DNA from: Lysinibacter cavernae
Lineage (GTDB): Bacteria > Actinomycetota > Actinomycetes > Actinomycetales > Microbacteriaceae
Direction: 5' to 3'
Length of the DNA stretch: 64,000 bases
Assembly: GCF_011758565.1 (NCBI RefSeq)
Contig: NZ_JAAMOX010000001.1
Coordinates: 744,001-808,000, forward strand
The translations under genes were made by a program, and so were the position numbers. Shown in pieces: positions 42,072 through 51,133 of this stretch. The notes under the pieces were generated by a model that saw nothing but the letters and a program-made list of their open reading frames with translations, did not search any database and was not told the origin of the DNA. The number at the start of each line of letters is the position of its first letter. Position 1 is the first letter of the stretch.

Positions 42072-42982
42072 GAGCTGGCCTTTCCGTTGACAAGGCGCTC
42101 AGCCGGACGGCCGCCCCGATCGATAGCGGTTCCCGGCTTCGGCAGGCGGTACAGCCCGGCCTCAAACCCGCGGGAAACGACCGAAACCGAGAGCACAGTG
42201 AGGATGATCGCGAGACCGGGAAAGACCGCCAACCACCAGGCCCGACTGAGTGAGTTTCGTGCGCTGGAAAGCATGAGACCCCAGTCTGGATCGGGCTCTT
42301 GCGCGCCAAGACCGAGGAAACTCAGGCCGGCCGCGGCGACGATACTCGTGCCAATCCCGATGGTCGTCAACACAAGGATAGGCCGAAGCGTTGCCGGAAG
42401 GATATGGCGGCGAAGCACGTAGAGCGGATGCCGGCCAAGCAGGGTTGCGGCCTGCACGTAATCCGTCTGCCGCACGGTGAGCATCTCGGCCCGTGCCACT
42501 CGGATGTACGCAGGAATCGCCCCGATGAGCACCGCGATCGCGACATTCACCGGTCCGGCACCAAGCACAGCGAGGACAACCAGCGCCGTCAAGAAATCGG
42601 GGAATGCCATCAGAATTTCGACGGCGCGCATGAACACGGCATCCAGCCAGCGAGGGGCGAGGCCAAGCAAGGCACCGATAAGGGTTCCAATGGCCGCTGC
42701 GCCAACCGCCGCGGCAAGCCCAACACCAAGCGAGTACCGTGCTCCGTAGACGATGCGGCTGAGCACGTCGCGACCCGTCTGGTCAGTGCCGAAGGGATGT
42801 GCTGGGCTCGGCGGTTGCAGGGCCCGAGCGAGCACATTTTCAAGTGGGTCGTACGGTGTCAACAGCTGCGGCCACAGCGCCGCAACCACAAGCAGCAGCA
42901 GAAAGGCGATCGCTGCGACTGACGCGATTTTGCTGCCAAGGGTGCGACGACGCAGCGGGGCAAGGACGGTGGCCGTGGTCAT
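42068..42982 (-). CDS. ABC transporter permease, DppC type
   Basis: The 304-residue protein has an OppC-type N-terminus with one membrane segment (IASVAAIAFLLLLVVAALW) followed by LTPYDP. The BPD transmembrane domain holds about five more segments: FGTDQTGRDVLSRIVYGAR, VGLAAAVGAAAIG, and the EAA-like loop AEMLTVRQTDYVQAATLLG, which docks on the ATPase. It overlaps both neighbours by 4 bases, so permease and ATPase subunits are made in step. Confidence 0.92.
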   Translation of the reverse strand: MTTATVLAPLRRRTLGSKIASVAAIAFLLLLVVAALWPQLLTPYDPLENVLARALQPPSPAHPFGTDQTGRDVLSRIVYGARYSLGVGLAAAVGAAAIGTLIGALLGLAPRWLDAVFMRAVEILMAFPDFLTALVVLAVLGAGPVNVAIAVLIGAIPAYIRVARAEMLTVRQTDYVQAATLLGRHPLYVLRRHILPATLRPILVLTTIGIGTSIVAAAGLSFLGLGAQEPDPDWGLMLSSARNSLSRAWWLAVFPGLAIILTVLSVSVVSRGFEAGLYRLPKPGTAIDRGGRPAERLVNGKASS

Positions 42983-43965
42983 GAGGATGCCCGCCCCATC
43001 CCGACCACCGCGCGCGAGAGGCGAGGATCAATCACTTCACTCAGCAGATCAACAACGGTGTTAATCGCGACAAACACAAACGCAATGACAAGTACAACGC
43101 CAAGCACGGTTGGCAGGTCACGCGCCAGGATCGCGTCGAGGGTGACCCTGCCAAGCCCAGAGCGACCGAAAATTGTCTCGACCAGCACCGCCCCGCCGAT
43201 CAGCGACCCGGCGATGTAAGCGCTCAGGGTCAGGGTTCCGTTTGCGGCATGGCGGAGCGTGTGATGCGTGAGTAGCCTCGTCGGGGCAACGCCTCTGGCC
43301 CGCACGGTCTCAATAAACGGTTCCTGTTCGGCAGACTCGATGCCCCGTCGTAGCACCTGCCCAACAACGGCGCTGATCGGGATTGCGATGGTAACGGCAG
43401 GCAGGATGACGGACGACACTCCCTTTGACCCAGAAATGGGGAACCAGCCAAGCAGGAACGAAAAGAAGCCGAGCAACAGCAGCCCGGTCCAGAACACCGG
43501 CGCCGAAACCGCGATGAGTTCAACAGCGGTAATTGCGCCACGCCATTTGGCCCTCCGACCAAGCAGCGCCCCACAGGCGATGAGCAAGACAGCGATAGCA
43601 AGCGCTACGGCAGTGAGCTGCAGCGTTGCGGCAAGCTGCGAGCCGATGACCTCAACTACGGGCTTTCGCAACTGGTAGCTCTCGCCAAGGTCACCGCGGA
43701 GGATGCGCCCAAGGTAGGCCGTGTACTGATCCCACACCGGAAGGTCGAGCCCGAGTCCCTCACGAATCTGATCCCGTTTTTCTTGGCTCATCTGGCCTGA
43801 TGGCCCAAGCATGATGTCAACGGGGTCGCCGGGAACCAGCTTGATGGAGAAGAAGGCAATGGTGACGGCCCCCCAGATCACGACGAGTAACCCCGCGATT
43901 CTCAGGAGGAGTCTGCGGGCGACGCGACGTAAGGCACCCTTCACGCGTCCACTCCTCATCCACAT
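42979..43965 (-). CDS. ABC transporter permease, DppB type
   Basis: The 328-residue protein has the DppB-type N-terminal segment LLVVIWGAVTIAFFSIKLVPGDPVD, then LPVWDQYTAYLGRILRGDLGESY, several membrane helices, and an EAA-like loop (ARGVAPTRLLTHHTLRHAA). It is the first permease of the importer. A 95-bp gap with a large palindrome separates it from the binding-protein gene, probably to lower permease expression relative to the binding protein. Confidence 0.92.
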   Translation of the reverse strand: MWMRSGRVKGALRRVARRLLLRIAGLLVVIWGAVTIAFFSIKLVPGDPVDIMLGPSGQMSQEKRDQIREGLGLDLPVWDQYTAYLGRILRGDLGESYQLRKPVVEVIGSQLAATLQLTAVALAIAVLLIACGALLGRRAKWRGAITAVELIAVSAPVFWTGLLLLGFFSFLLGWFPISGSKGVSSVILPAVTIAIPISAVVGQVLRRGIESAEQEPFIETVRARGVAPTRLLTHHTLRHAANGTLTLSAYIAGSLIGGAVLVETIFGRSGLGRVTLDAILARDLPTVLGVVLVIAFVFVAINTVVDLLSEVIDPRLSRAVVGMGRASS

Positions 43966-43982
43966 CCCGAAACCCTCCCTGA

Positions 43983-44054
43983 ACCTGCATCTATTTGCGA
44001 GTTTCTGCGCAAAAATAGCTCAATCCGCGCAAAAACTCACTAATAGATGCAGGT
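43983..44054 (-). repeat. 26-bp palindrome, family A (copy 2)
   Basis: Arms 43983-44008 (starting ACCTGCATCTATTTGCGAG) and 44029-44054 pair with three mismatches around a 20-base loop. The left arm is 25/26 identical to copy 1 at 35235 and the loop length is the same. It begins 6 bases past the binding-protein stop and ends 17 bases before the permease start, so here it can act as an intra-operon attenuator. Confidence 0.85.
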
Positions 44055-44060
44055 GTGAGA

Positions 44061-45701
44061 CTAGCTCACGTCGGCGCTGTAAAACTTCGGCCGGCCGTAT
44101 GCGTCAAACGTGAGGCCAGTTACGCCCTCGCCAACCGCGGTCACTTCGTAGGCCTTATGGATTGGGATGATGGCGATGAACTCGTTGTTCCACTCTTGCA
44201 CCTGACGGTAGAGGTCGGCGCGCTCTGCTGGGTCAGTCGACTCAGCCGCCTGGTCAAGCAGCGCATCGATGTCGGGACGAACAACGGTCGAGGCGTTCTG
44301 GAATCCTTCACTGTACAGGTGGTTGCGGAGGATGTCTGCGTCGATTCCCGAGTATGACCAGTCAGTCAGGTCAAACGTTCGTGGGATGTACTTCTCGTTG
44401 TACTGCGCAGGTTCAAGGTTTTCGCGCTTCAGCTCGAAACCAACCTTCTTGGCATCGTCTTGGAACGCGTTGGCAAGGCTTTGATTCTCTTCCGAAACGG
44501 GAGTCCATGCAATCCAGGTCGCGCTCAGGCGCTTTCCGTCTTTGGTCCGGTATCCATCGGCGTCACGCTCGGTCCAGCCGGCCGCGTCAAATGCCGCATT
44601 GGCTGCTTCAGGGTCGAAGCTCCAACTACCGTCGATGTCGTCGGGAACGGTTCCGGGCGTATTCGACGAGAGGATGTTCCAGGCCCGGTCAAACTCCCCA
44701 AAGAAGACGGTGTCTACGGCAGAGTCGATGTCAAGCGAACTGCGGAATCCTTTGCGAACATTCGCGTCAGCGAAGACTCCAAATCCGTCGTTCAGATAGA
44801 GAGAGTACGGGATGCCAAGGACCTCTCGCTTTTCAACCGTCAGCGAATCGTTCAGCTCGCCAATAGCGGAAGCAGGAAGTCCGGAAGCCACGTCAGCCTC
44901 ACCGCTGTTAACCGCACCTACACGCACTGAGCTTTCGGGCAGCATGGAGATGACGAGCGTGTCGAGGTTCGCGGGGCCGCTGTGCTTCGAGGCAGCGGAC
45001 GGCCAGTTGTAATCCGCATACTTCTTGAGCACAATTTCCTGCTTTCCAACGAGCTCGTCAAACGTAAACGGTCCAGAACCGACGGTAACTCCCGCCCCGC
45101 CAGCCGCAAGGTCACTCTTCTTTTCGTCCAAGACCTTTGGCGAGTAGAACCCAAGCTGTGTGTAGCTGAGGTTCTGGAGGAGCGGCGCAAACGGCGTATT
45201 TAGCACCAACTTTGCCGTATACTCGTCCACCACCTCAACCTTCTCAAAGCGGTCGCCGCCAAGCAGGCTCAGCGCCTGGGCCGACTCGGTTTCGGGGTCG
45301 ACCACGTGTTCAAAATTGGCTTTGACCGCTGCCGCATTGAACTTTTCACCGTCGTGGAACACCACGTCATCACGCAGATTGAAGGTGTATTCGAGGCCGT
45401 CATCCGAAACGGTCCAGTCGGTGGCGAGCCACGCAACCGCCTGGCCGTCCTCATCCACGTCAACAAGAGAATCGAAGACGTTGCGAAGGATGGTTGCGGA
45501 GCCATCGATTTGCGTCTTGTGAATGTCAAGGTGCCCATCGGTGACGTTTGCCCCGGAAACGGCAAACGTCAGGGTCTTTTCTCCTGAAGAGTCTGCGCCA
45601 GCGCCAGTTGCGCAACCCCCGAGCAGCAGCGCAAGGCTTGCAAGGGCTGCGGCACCGATGGTAACGCGCGACGAGCGGGAAAATACGGGCCTGACAGACA
45701 C
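44061..45701 (-). CDS. ABC transporter substrate-binding lipoprotein, family 5
   Basis: The protein is a Dpp/Opp-type solute-binding protein (SBP_bac_5). From GTG 45701 it has 546 residues with a lipoprotein signal (SSRVTIGAAALASLALLLGGC, lipobox Cys30), then the family motifs ATDWTVSDDGLEYTFNLRDDVVFHDG and YTQLGFYSPKV. A frame extending to 45758 has no good ribosome site, whereas GGAGG precedes the GTG at close spacing. It delivers substrate to the permeases downstream. The divergent TetR gene is the likely regulator. Substrate unknown. Confidence 0.9.
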   Translation of the reverse strand: MSVRPVFSRSSRVTIGAAALASLALLLGGCATGAGADSSGEKTLTFAVSGANVTDGHLDIHKTQIDGSATILRNVFDSLVDVDEDGQAVAWLATDWTVSDDGLEYTFNLRDDVVFHDGEKFNAAAVKANFEHVVDPETESAQALSLLGGDRFEKVEVVDEYTAKLVLNTPFAPLLQNLSYTQLGFYSPKVLDEKKSDLAAGGAGVTVGSGPFTFDELVGKQEIVLKKYADYNWPSAASKHSGPANLDTLVISMLPESSVRVGAVNSGEADVASGLPASAIGELNDSLTVEKREVLGIPYSLYLNDGFGVFADANVRKGFRSSLDIDSAVDTVFFGEFDRAWNILSSNTPGTVPDDIDGSWSFDPEAANAAFDAAGWTERDADGYRTKDGKRLSATWIAWTPVSEENQSLANAFQDDAKKVGFELKRENLEPAQYNEKYIPRTFDLTDWSYSGIDADILRNHLYSEGFQNASTVVRPDIDALLDQAAESTDPAERADLYRQVQEWNNEFIAIIPIHKAYEVTAVGEGVTGLTFDAYGRPKFYSADVS

Positions 45702-45765
45702 AAGTCCTCCGGTAATGGGTGTTGTAGGGAAGAATAGGAAAAGCCGCATGGGTTCCATGCTGCGG

Positions 45766-45785
45766 AGTTAACTATATACATAACT
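45766..45785. promoter_or_regulatory. Operator-like palindrome between SBP and tetR
   Basis: AGTTA-ACTATATACA-TAACT matches its own reverse complement at 16 of 20 positions, with a TATATA centre. It lies in the divergent intergenic space, 65 bases from the SBP start and 34 from the TetR start. Size and place suit a TetR-type operator controlling both genes; this is inference. Confidence 0.5.
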
Positions 45786-45818
45786 AGATTCAGTACAAGT
45801 AATTCGTTTCGGAGAATC

Positions 45819-46519
45819 ATGGCCAACACGCTCGATCCGCAGAACAACGACGCCGTCAGCGACGCCGCTGAACCGGTCGGCCGCGTCGCAACCACGTCCT
45901 CACCGACACCAAGGCATCCAACACGAAGGCACGAAGGGGCCGCCCACGCGTATCCAGCCGAGAAGTTCTTGAAGATGCAGCATTCGAACTGTTTGTCGAA
46001 AACGGCTACGCAAAAACCACCATCGACCACATCACCCAGCGGGCTGGCGTTAGCCGCGGCACGTTCTTCAATTACTTCACGGCAAAAGGTGACGTGTTCT
46101 GGGGCGACGTCGACGAGCAACTCGCCAAATTGCCCGCCTTTCTCGCCGACACCGACCCAAAGCTGCCCGTCATTCGGGCTATCGGCGAAGCCTTCGCCGA
46201 TGTTGTTGCCGAGTTCGGGCCCGGCAAAGTTCCCTGGGTTCTCACGCAGTACAACATCATTGGCAGTCTCGCCGAACTGCAAGCATCCGCCCTCAGCCGT
46301 TTTACTGCGCAGGCAGACACCCTCAGATTCTTCGCCGCCGACAGGCTGAAGGTCTCGGCTGAGGATGCTCTCCCTCGCGTCATCTCGTACACCTGCATTG
46401 CCGCGGTTATCGCGGCGGCGCAAGCATGGGCTGGCGCAGGCAGTGACAGGGGCCCTCTCGCCCCCTATGTGCTGCGCGCCCTCGCCCCACTCGCCGACGG
46501 CTTCGAAAACAGCAAGTAG
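45819..46519 (+). pseudogene. TetR family regulator, reading frame broken near its start
   Basis: A full TetR helix-turn-helix is encoded in one frame from 45872 to the stop at 46517-46519: RRGRPRVSSREVLEDAAFEL, then TTIDHITQRAGVSRGTFFNYF and FTAKGDVFWGDVDEQL, then a ligand-binding domain ending in ADGFENSK. That frame has a stop at 45869 and no ATG, GTG or TTG before the HTH. The well-placed ATG at 45819 (GGAG upstream; MANTLDPQNNDAVSDAAEPVGRVAT) is in another frame. A -1 shift, equal to one lost base, between about 45872 and 45935 would join them. It is either a real lesion, a sequencing error, or less likely programmed slippage; no slippery heptamer is seen. Confidence 0.75.
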
Positions 46520-46636
46520 CGGCCACAACCGATACACTAGAGCAGTCTCGCCCTACGGCATCCTTGCCCGTGATTACGCGACCAAATCGGTCACGCATCC
46601 GCCAAGCGCCAACCATTATCAACTGGAGTTTTTTAG

Positions 46637-49222
46637 ATGACCGACGCCCGCGTACCCGCAAAGCCAGCACTCGAAGGACTCGAAGAGAAGTGGGGCCAGT
46701 CGTGGGAGGCAGCCCAGACGTACAGCTTCAATCGCGAGGGCGCAACGCGCGAGTGTGTCTACTCGATTGACACTCCCCCTCCAACCGCTTCGGGTTCGCT
46801 GCACGTCGGACACGTTTTCAGCTACACCCACACCGACGTGGTGGCCCGTTTCCAGCGAATGAACGGCAAGCGCGTCTTCTACCCAATGGGCTGGGACGAC
46901 AACGGACTGCCAACAGAGCGCCGGGTTCAGAACTACTACGGAGTACGCTGCGACCCGTCGCTTCCCTACGACGCAGACTTCACCCCGCCGTTTGAGGGCG
47001 GAGACAATAAGAGCAGCAAAGCTGCAGACCAGTTGCCCATCTCGCGACGCAATTTCATCGAGCTCTGCGAGCGACTCACCGTTGAGGACGAGAAGCAGTT
47101 TGAATCGCTGTGGCGCACGCTAGGCCTGTCTGTCGATTGGAAGCAGACCTACCGCACGATCGGCGACGACGAGCGCAGCGCGTCACAGCTGGGCTTCATC
47201 CGGAACGTTGAGCGCGGCGAGGCATATCAGGCCATGGCCCCAACCCTGTGGGACGTGACGTTCCGCACAGCCGTTGCCCAGGCAGAGCTTGAAGATCGAG
47301 ACCAGCCCGGCGCGTACCATAAACTCGCGTTCCACCGCAGCGACGCCAACGGCGACGACATCATTATCGAGACCACCCGCCCTGAGCTCCTCGCCGCATG
47401 TGTCGCCCTTGTGGCCCACCCCGACGACGAGCGCTACAAGACGCTCTTCAACACGACCGTCACCACGCCCGTTTTCGGCGTCGAGGTTCCTGTGCTTGCG
47501 CACCACCTGGCCCAGCCAGATAAGGGATCTGGAATCGCCATGATCTGTACGTTTGGCGACCTCACCGATGTGGTCTGGTGGCGCGAACTGAGCCTGCCAA
47601 ACCGTGCCATCATGGGCTTCGACGGACGCATCATCTCCGAAGCGCCAGAAGCCATCACCTCAGAGGCTGGCCGCGCTGCATACGCTGAGATCGCAGGAAA
47701 GACGGTCTTCTCGGCGAAGAAGGCCATGGTTGAACTGTTGCAGGCATCTGGTGAACTCATTGGCGAACCAAACACCATCACCCACCCGGTCAAGTTCTTC
47801 GAGAAGGGCGATAAGCCCCTAGAGATCGTCTCGACCCGCCAGTGGTACATCGTGAACGGCGCACACGACGAGCAACTGAAATCACGCCTGGTCGAGCTTG
47901 GCAACGAGTTGAACTGGTACCCGGAGTTTATGCGCGTCCGTTACGAAAACTGGGTCAACGGCCTCTCCGGAGACTGGCTCATCTCGCGCCAGCGTTTCTT
48001 CGGCGTGCCCATCCCCGTCTGGTATCCGCTCGACACCGACGGAAACCCCGTCTTCGATCAGCCCATTATGGCCACGGCAGAATCCCTCCCGGTTGATCCC
48101 TCGTCGGATGCCGCGCCAGGCTACACCGAAGACCAGCGCAATCAGCCTGGCGGCTTCGTTGGAGAGGTTGACGTCATGGATACGTGGGCAACCTCATCAC
48201 TCACCCCGCAGCTTGCTGGCGGATGGAACCGCGACGACGAGCTATTCGACCTCGTCTTCCCGTTTGATCTGCGCCCACAGGGTCAGGACATCATCCGCAC
48301 CTGGCTGTTCTCGACGATGCTGCGCTCGGTACTCGAGTACAACAAGAAGCCGTGGAAGGCGGCAGGCCTCTCCGGATGGATTCTCGACCCAGACCGCAAG
48401 AAGATGTCGAAGTCAAAGGGCAACGTCGTCACTCCGGCTGGCATGCTTGAGCAGCACGGCTCGGATGCGGTCCGTTACTGGGCGGCGTCCTCGAAGCTTG
48501 GCGTTGACGCGGCTTTCGACCCGCAGAACCCTACGCAGATCAAGATTGGCCGCAGGCTTGCCATCAAGGTCCTCAACGCATCCAAGTTCATCTTGAGCTT
48601 TGACTCGTCACAGGCGAACGCCGTCACCGAGCCGGTTGATCGCAGCATGCTCGCGACGTTGTCAACCGTCATCGACGAGGCCACCCGCGCATTCGAGGCA
48701 TACGATCACGCCAAGGCCCTCGAAGTCGCCGAGACCTTCTTCTGGACCTTCTGCGACGATTACCTTGAGCTTGTCAAGGAACGTGCCTACGCAGACGGCG
48801 GCGGGGCAGCACAGGGTTCGGCAGTAGCTGCCCTCCGGATCGCGCTCTCGTCAATCCTTCGCTTGTTTGCACCCTTTATCCCGTTTGCCACGGAAGAGGC
48901 CTGGTCGTGGTTCAACGACACGTCGGTGCACAACGCTGCATGGCCAGTTTCATCTGAGTTGGGTGAAACGGCAGGCGACCCCAATGTGCTGGTGCAGGCC
49001 TCGGCCGCGCTTATCGGAATCCGTCGCGCAAAGACCGACGCGAAAGCTTCCCAGAAGACGGTCGTCACCAACGCGGTCATCGCAGCCCCACACGAGCAGC
49101 TCGTGGTGCTCGCCCTTGCTGCCGATGACCTGAAAGCCGTCGGCCGCATTATTGAGCTTTCCCTTGTTGAGGGCGATGAATTCGCCGTCACCGAGATTGA
49201 GCTCGAAGCCGCTGCGGAATAG
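46637..49222 (+). CDS. valS: Valyl-tRNA synthetase
   Basis: ValRS charges tRNA-Val. The 861-residue class I enzyme has the HIGH-type motif HVGHV at 56-60 (PTASGSLHVGHVFSYTHTDV), the GWDDNGLPTE segment, an editing CP1 domain (IIETTRPELLAACVALVAHP), RQWYIVN, DVMDTWATSSLTP, and KMSKSKGNVV near 590. A C-terminal anticodon-binding domain follows; it is slightly shorter than E. coli ValS with little coiled coil. This is the compact actinobacterial type. CTGGAG stands upstream of the ATG. folC, often next in actinobacteria, is not here. Confidence 0.96.
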   Translation: MTDARVPAKPALEGLEEKWGQSWEAAQTYSFNREGATRECVYSIDTPPPTASGSLHVGHVFSYTHTDVVARFQRMNGKRVFYPMGWDDNGLPTERRVQNYYGVRCDPSLPYDADFTPPFEGGDNKSSKAADQLPISRRNFIELCERLTVEDEKQFESLWRTLGLSVDWKQTYRTIGDDERSASQLGFIRNVERGEAYQAMAPTLWDVTFRTAVAQAELEDRDQPGAYHKLAFHRSDANGDDIIIETTRPELLAACVALVAHPDDERYKTLFNTTVTTPVFGVEVPVLAHHLAQPDKGSGIAMICTFGDLTDVVWWRELSLPNRAIMGFDGRIISEAPEAITSEAGRAAYAEIAGKTVFSAKKAMVELLQASGELIGEPNTITHPVKFFEKGDKPLEIVSTRQWYIVNGAHDEQLKSRLVELGNELNWYPEFMRVRYENWVNGLSGDWLISRQRFFGVPIPVWYPLDTDGNPVFDQPIMATAESLPVDPSSDAAPGYTEDQRNQPGGFVGEVDVMDTWATSSLTPQLAGGWNRDDELFDLVFPFDLRPQGQDIIRTWLFSTMLRSVLEYNKKPWKAAGLSGWILDPDRKKMSKSKGNVVTPAGMLEQHGSDAVRYWAASSKLGVDAAFDPQNPTQIKIGRRLAIKVLNASKFILSFDSSQANAVTEPVDRSMLATLSTVIDEATRAFEAYDHAKALEVAETFFWTFCDDYLELVKERAYADGGGAAQGSAVAALRIALSSILRLFAPFIPFATEEAWSWFNDTSVHNAAWPVSSELGETAGDPNVLVQASAALIGIRRAKTDAKASQKTVVTNAVIAAPHEQLVVLALAADDLKAVGRIIELSLVEGDEFAVTEIELEAAAE

Positions 49223-49228
49223 TCAAAT

Positions 49229-49552
49229 ATGCAGCTTGGTACGCGATGGCGGTTTGGGGATACTCCCCCAAACCGCCTCGGCGAGCACGTTGTCCACGCT
49301 GTCTCCGAGGCTGAGCGGATGATTGCCACCGAAGCCGCCAGCGCGGGTCACGCTGCTTCCGCCAGCTATTGGACGCTGACCTGGCTTGAGGGCAGGGCAG
49401 TATGCGAGCACGATGACGGTACCCAAGTACGGGAACAACCGTCGGGACAGGCCGTCGTTCTATTGGGGAGCGAGTCGAGCGCTGTCGGTAGTTCGCCAGC
49501 CGTTGGCCACCTCATGATCGACGATGACGACGACGATTGGTTGAACGGCTAA
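49229..49552 (+). CDS. Conserved hypothetical protein with acidic C-terminus
   Basis: The 107-residue soluble protein starts MQLGTRWRFGDTPPNRLGEH 6 bp after the valS stop. It has a core YWTLTWLEGRAVCEHDDGTQV and ends in a run of aspartates followed by WLNG. I do not know its function. The close link to valS and the terminator that follows suggest it is the last gene of the valS transcript. Confidence 0.65.
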   Translation: MQLGTRWRFGDTPPNRLGEHVVHAVSEAERMIATEAASAGHAASASYWTLTWLEGRAVCEHDDGTQVREQPSGQAVVLLGSESSAVGSSPAVGHLMIDDDDDDWLNG

Positions 49553-49619
49553 CGTCAAACGCGGAACGTTCGGCAACGCTGGCTCAATGCGACGCTTTCC
49601 CATACAAAACAAGGATTTT

Positions 49620-49655
49620 CGCCACAAAACATTAATTTGTTTTGTGGCGTTTTTT
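49620..49655 (+). terminator. Intrinsic terminator after the valS unit
   Basis: The stem CGCCACAAAAC/GTTTTGTGGCG (49620-49630, 49639-49649) has an 8-base loop and is followed by six T. It closes the valS transcript and insulates the accessory cassette. Confidence 0.85.
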
Positions 49656-49679
49656 CGCTAAACATTACACACTTTGCGC

Positions 49680-49733
49680 AACATACATGAGGTATGTTGA
49701 CTGTTTGCGCGCACTGGAAAAAAGGGATACTGT
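49680..49733 (+). promoter_or_regulatory. Promoter of cassette copy 1 with upstream inverted repeat
   Basis: TTGCGC (49705-49710), 17 bases with an A-tract, and TACTGT (49728-49733) form a promoter about 76 bases upstream of the RCC1 gene. The same arrangement is found before cassette copy 2. Upstream, AACATAC-ATGAG-GTATGTT (49680-49698) is an exact inverted repeat that could be an activator or repressor site. Confidence 0.6.
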
Positions 49734-49809
49734 AATCAGCACGAACTCACCAAGTTAGCGACGTGCTCTTGAAAATTGGACCACATCGCTTTAACCCGAA
49801 AACGACTCC

Positions 49810-51051
49810 ATGCCCCCCAAAACACGTCAAAACAGGCCCCGGCCCCGACTTATCCTGCGAGTGGTCGCCTGCTTCGCCACTCTTGCATGCTTCACCGTCG
49901 GACTCCACCTCCTCAACGGGGTGAAGCCGACAGATAGTGCGTATTCAGCGACCAGTAACTCGCGAGCCAACTTGACGGTCAGCGTTGTGCCGGCTTACCG
50001 CATGACGTGCACCACCCCAGCGACCGACTATGGCGTTACCGAAGAAGGAAACGTTTACTACGGGCAGGGCAACACACACGTCCCTGTAAGCCAAACGGGA
50101 CTACTTGCCGGCAAAAAGATTGATCAACTCGCGTGCAACAACACACTCATGGCGGGGCTCGACAGCCTGGGTGATGTCTATATCTGGGAGATTATCCCTA
50201 TCAGCATCACAAAACTGAGTTTGCCACTCGCTGTCGGCGAAAAGGCCATCTCCATCACAAGCACCTTTGCCTCATTCTCCATACTTACCTCAGCTGGGCG
50301 AGTATTTAGCACCGGGCAAAACAACTACGGGCAGTTTGGAAATGGCAGCGTTGACACGACGCAGAGCACGCGCGCAACAGACAGAATACCGAACGAACTC
50401 AAGTTCCCAGCCGCACTCACTGGAACGAAACTCAAGTCAATAGCTGGGGGCGCCTCGGGAGTGGTTGGTATTACCACCGATGGTAAAGCCATCCAATGGG
50501 GCCTTTCCGACCTGGGAACGGCAACCCCGCTTCCCCGACAGATTTACGGAGCAATCACAGACAGGACCCTTGTTTCCGCTGGTGCAGCTCAGAATTCATA
50601 CCTCGCACTCGATTCCAAGGGCATGCTCTATTCCTGGGGCTCAGGCCTCGGCCTCGGCCTGAACAGTACCGGAACCACCGTATACGAGCCAACACTCGTC
50701 AATCCATTTGGCAGCATCGACAAGCGACCAGTGGCAAAACTCTTCTCACAGTGGGCTGGCCCTGTTTTTGCGTTGCTCCAAGACGGCACACTTCACACCT
50801 GGGGCGCCTCAGGCGCCATGGGCATCGACAGCTTGATCGTGACACGGTCACCGATACCAGCAGCGACCGATATGTCAGGTGCGCTTCAGGGGAAGACTAT
50901 CCTCAATGTATTTCCAGGCTCATACACCTCGAGCGCACAGATTGCCGAAGACGAAGCGCTGTACTGGTGGGGCTTCGGATGGTTCATCAACGAGCCGAAC
51001 GTGGGACGGCCAACTTACTCGATTGGCAGCCAACAGCTGATTCCCCAGTAA
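49810..51051 (+). CDS. Secreted RCC1-repeat protein, cassette copy 1
   Basis: The 413-residue protein has a basic N-terminus, one hydrophobic segment at 15-32, then TDSAYSATSNS (41-51), a SipW-like processing region. The rest is a beta-propeller of RCC1-type repeats: GRVFSTGQNNYGQFGNG (163-179), GKAIQWGLSDLG (225-236), GMLYSWGSGLGLGL (271-284), GTLHTWGASGAMG (326-338) and EALYWWGFGWF (382-392). Cysteines 67 and 109 are conserved in copy 2 and may pair. No catalytic motif is seen; secreted RCC1 propellers are usually binding scaffolds. It is followed after 82 bp by its partner gene. Function unknown. Confidence 0.75.
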   Translation: MPPKTRQNRPRPRLILRVVACFATLACFTVGLHLLNGVKPTDSAYSATSNSRANLTVSVVPAYRMTCTTPATDYGVTEEGNVYYGQGNTHVPVSQTGLLAGKKIDQLACNNTLMAGLDSLGDVYIWEIIPISITKLSLPLAVGEKAISITSTFASFSILTSAGRVFSTGQNNYGQFGNGSVDTTQSTRATDRIPNELKFPAALTGTKLKSIAGGASGVVGITTDGKAIQWGLSDLGTATPLPRQIYGAITDRTLVSAGAAQNSYLALDSKGMLYSWGSGLGLGLNSTGTTVYEPTLVNPFGSIDKRPVAKLFSQWAGPVFALLQDGTLHTWGASGAMGIDSLIVTRSPIPAATDMSGALQGKTILNVFPGSYTSSAQIAEDEALYWWGFGWFINEPNVGRPTYSIGSQQLIPQ

Positions 51052-51133
51052 CTCGACCTCCCAATGATGCTGTGCCATACGCACGGCAGAAACGTTCATT
51101 TTCGCACCTACGCACCCGCTGGAGTCGTTCACA

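Noticed and set aside
45819-46349. The 176-codon frame starting at 45819 as a complete gene
   Set aside because: Only its first 20-30 codons look real; beyond that the product is Ser/Pro-rich and the TetR domain is in another frame.
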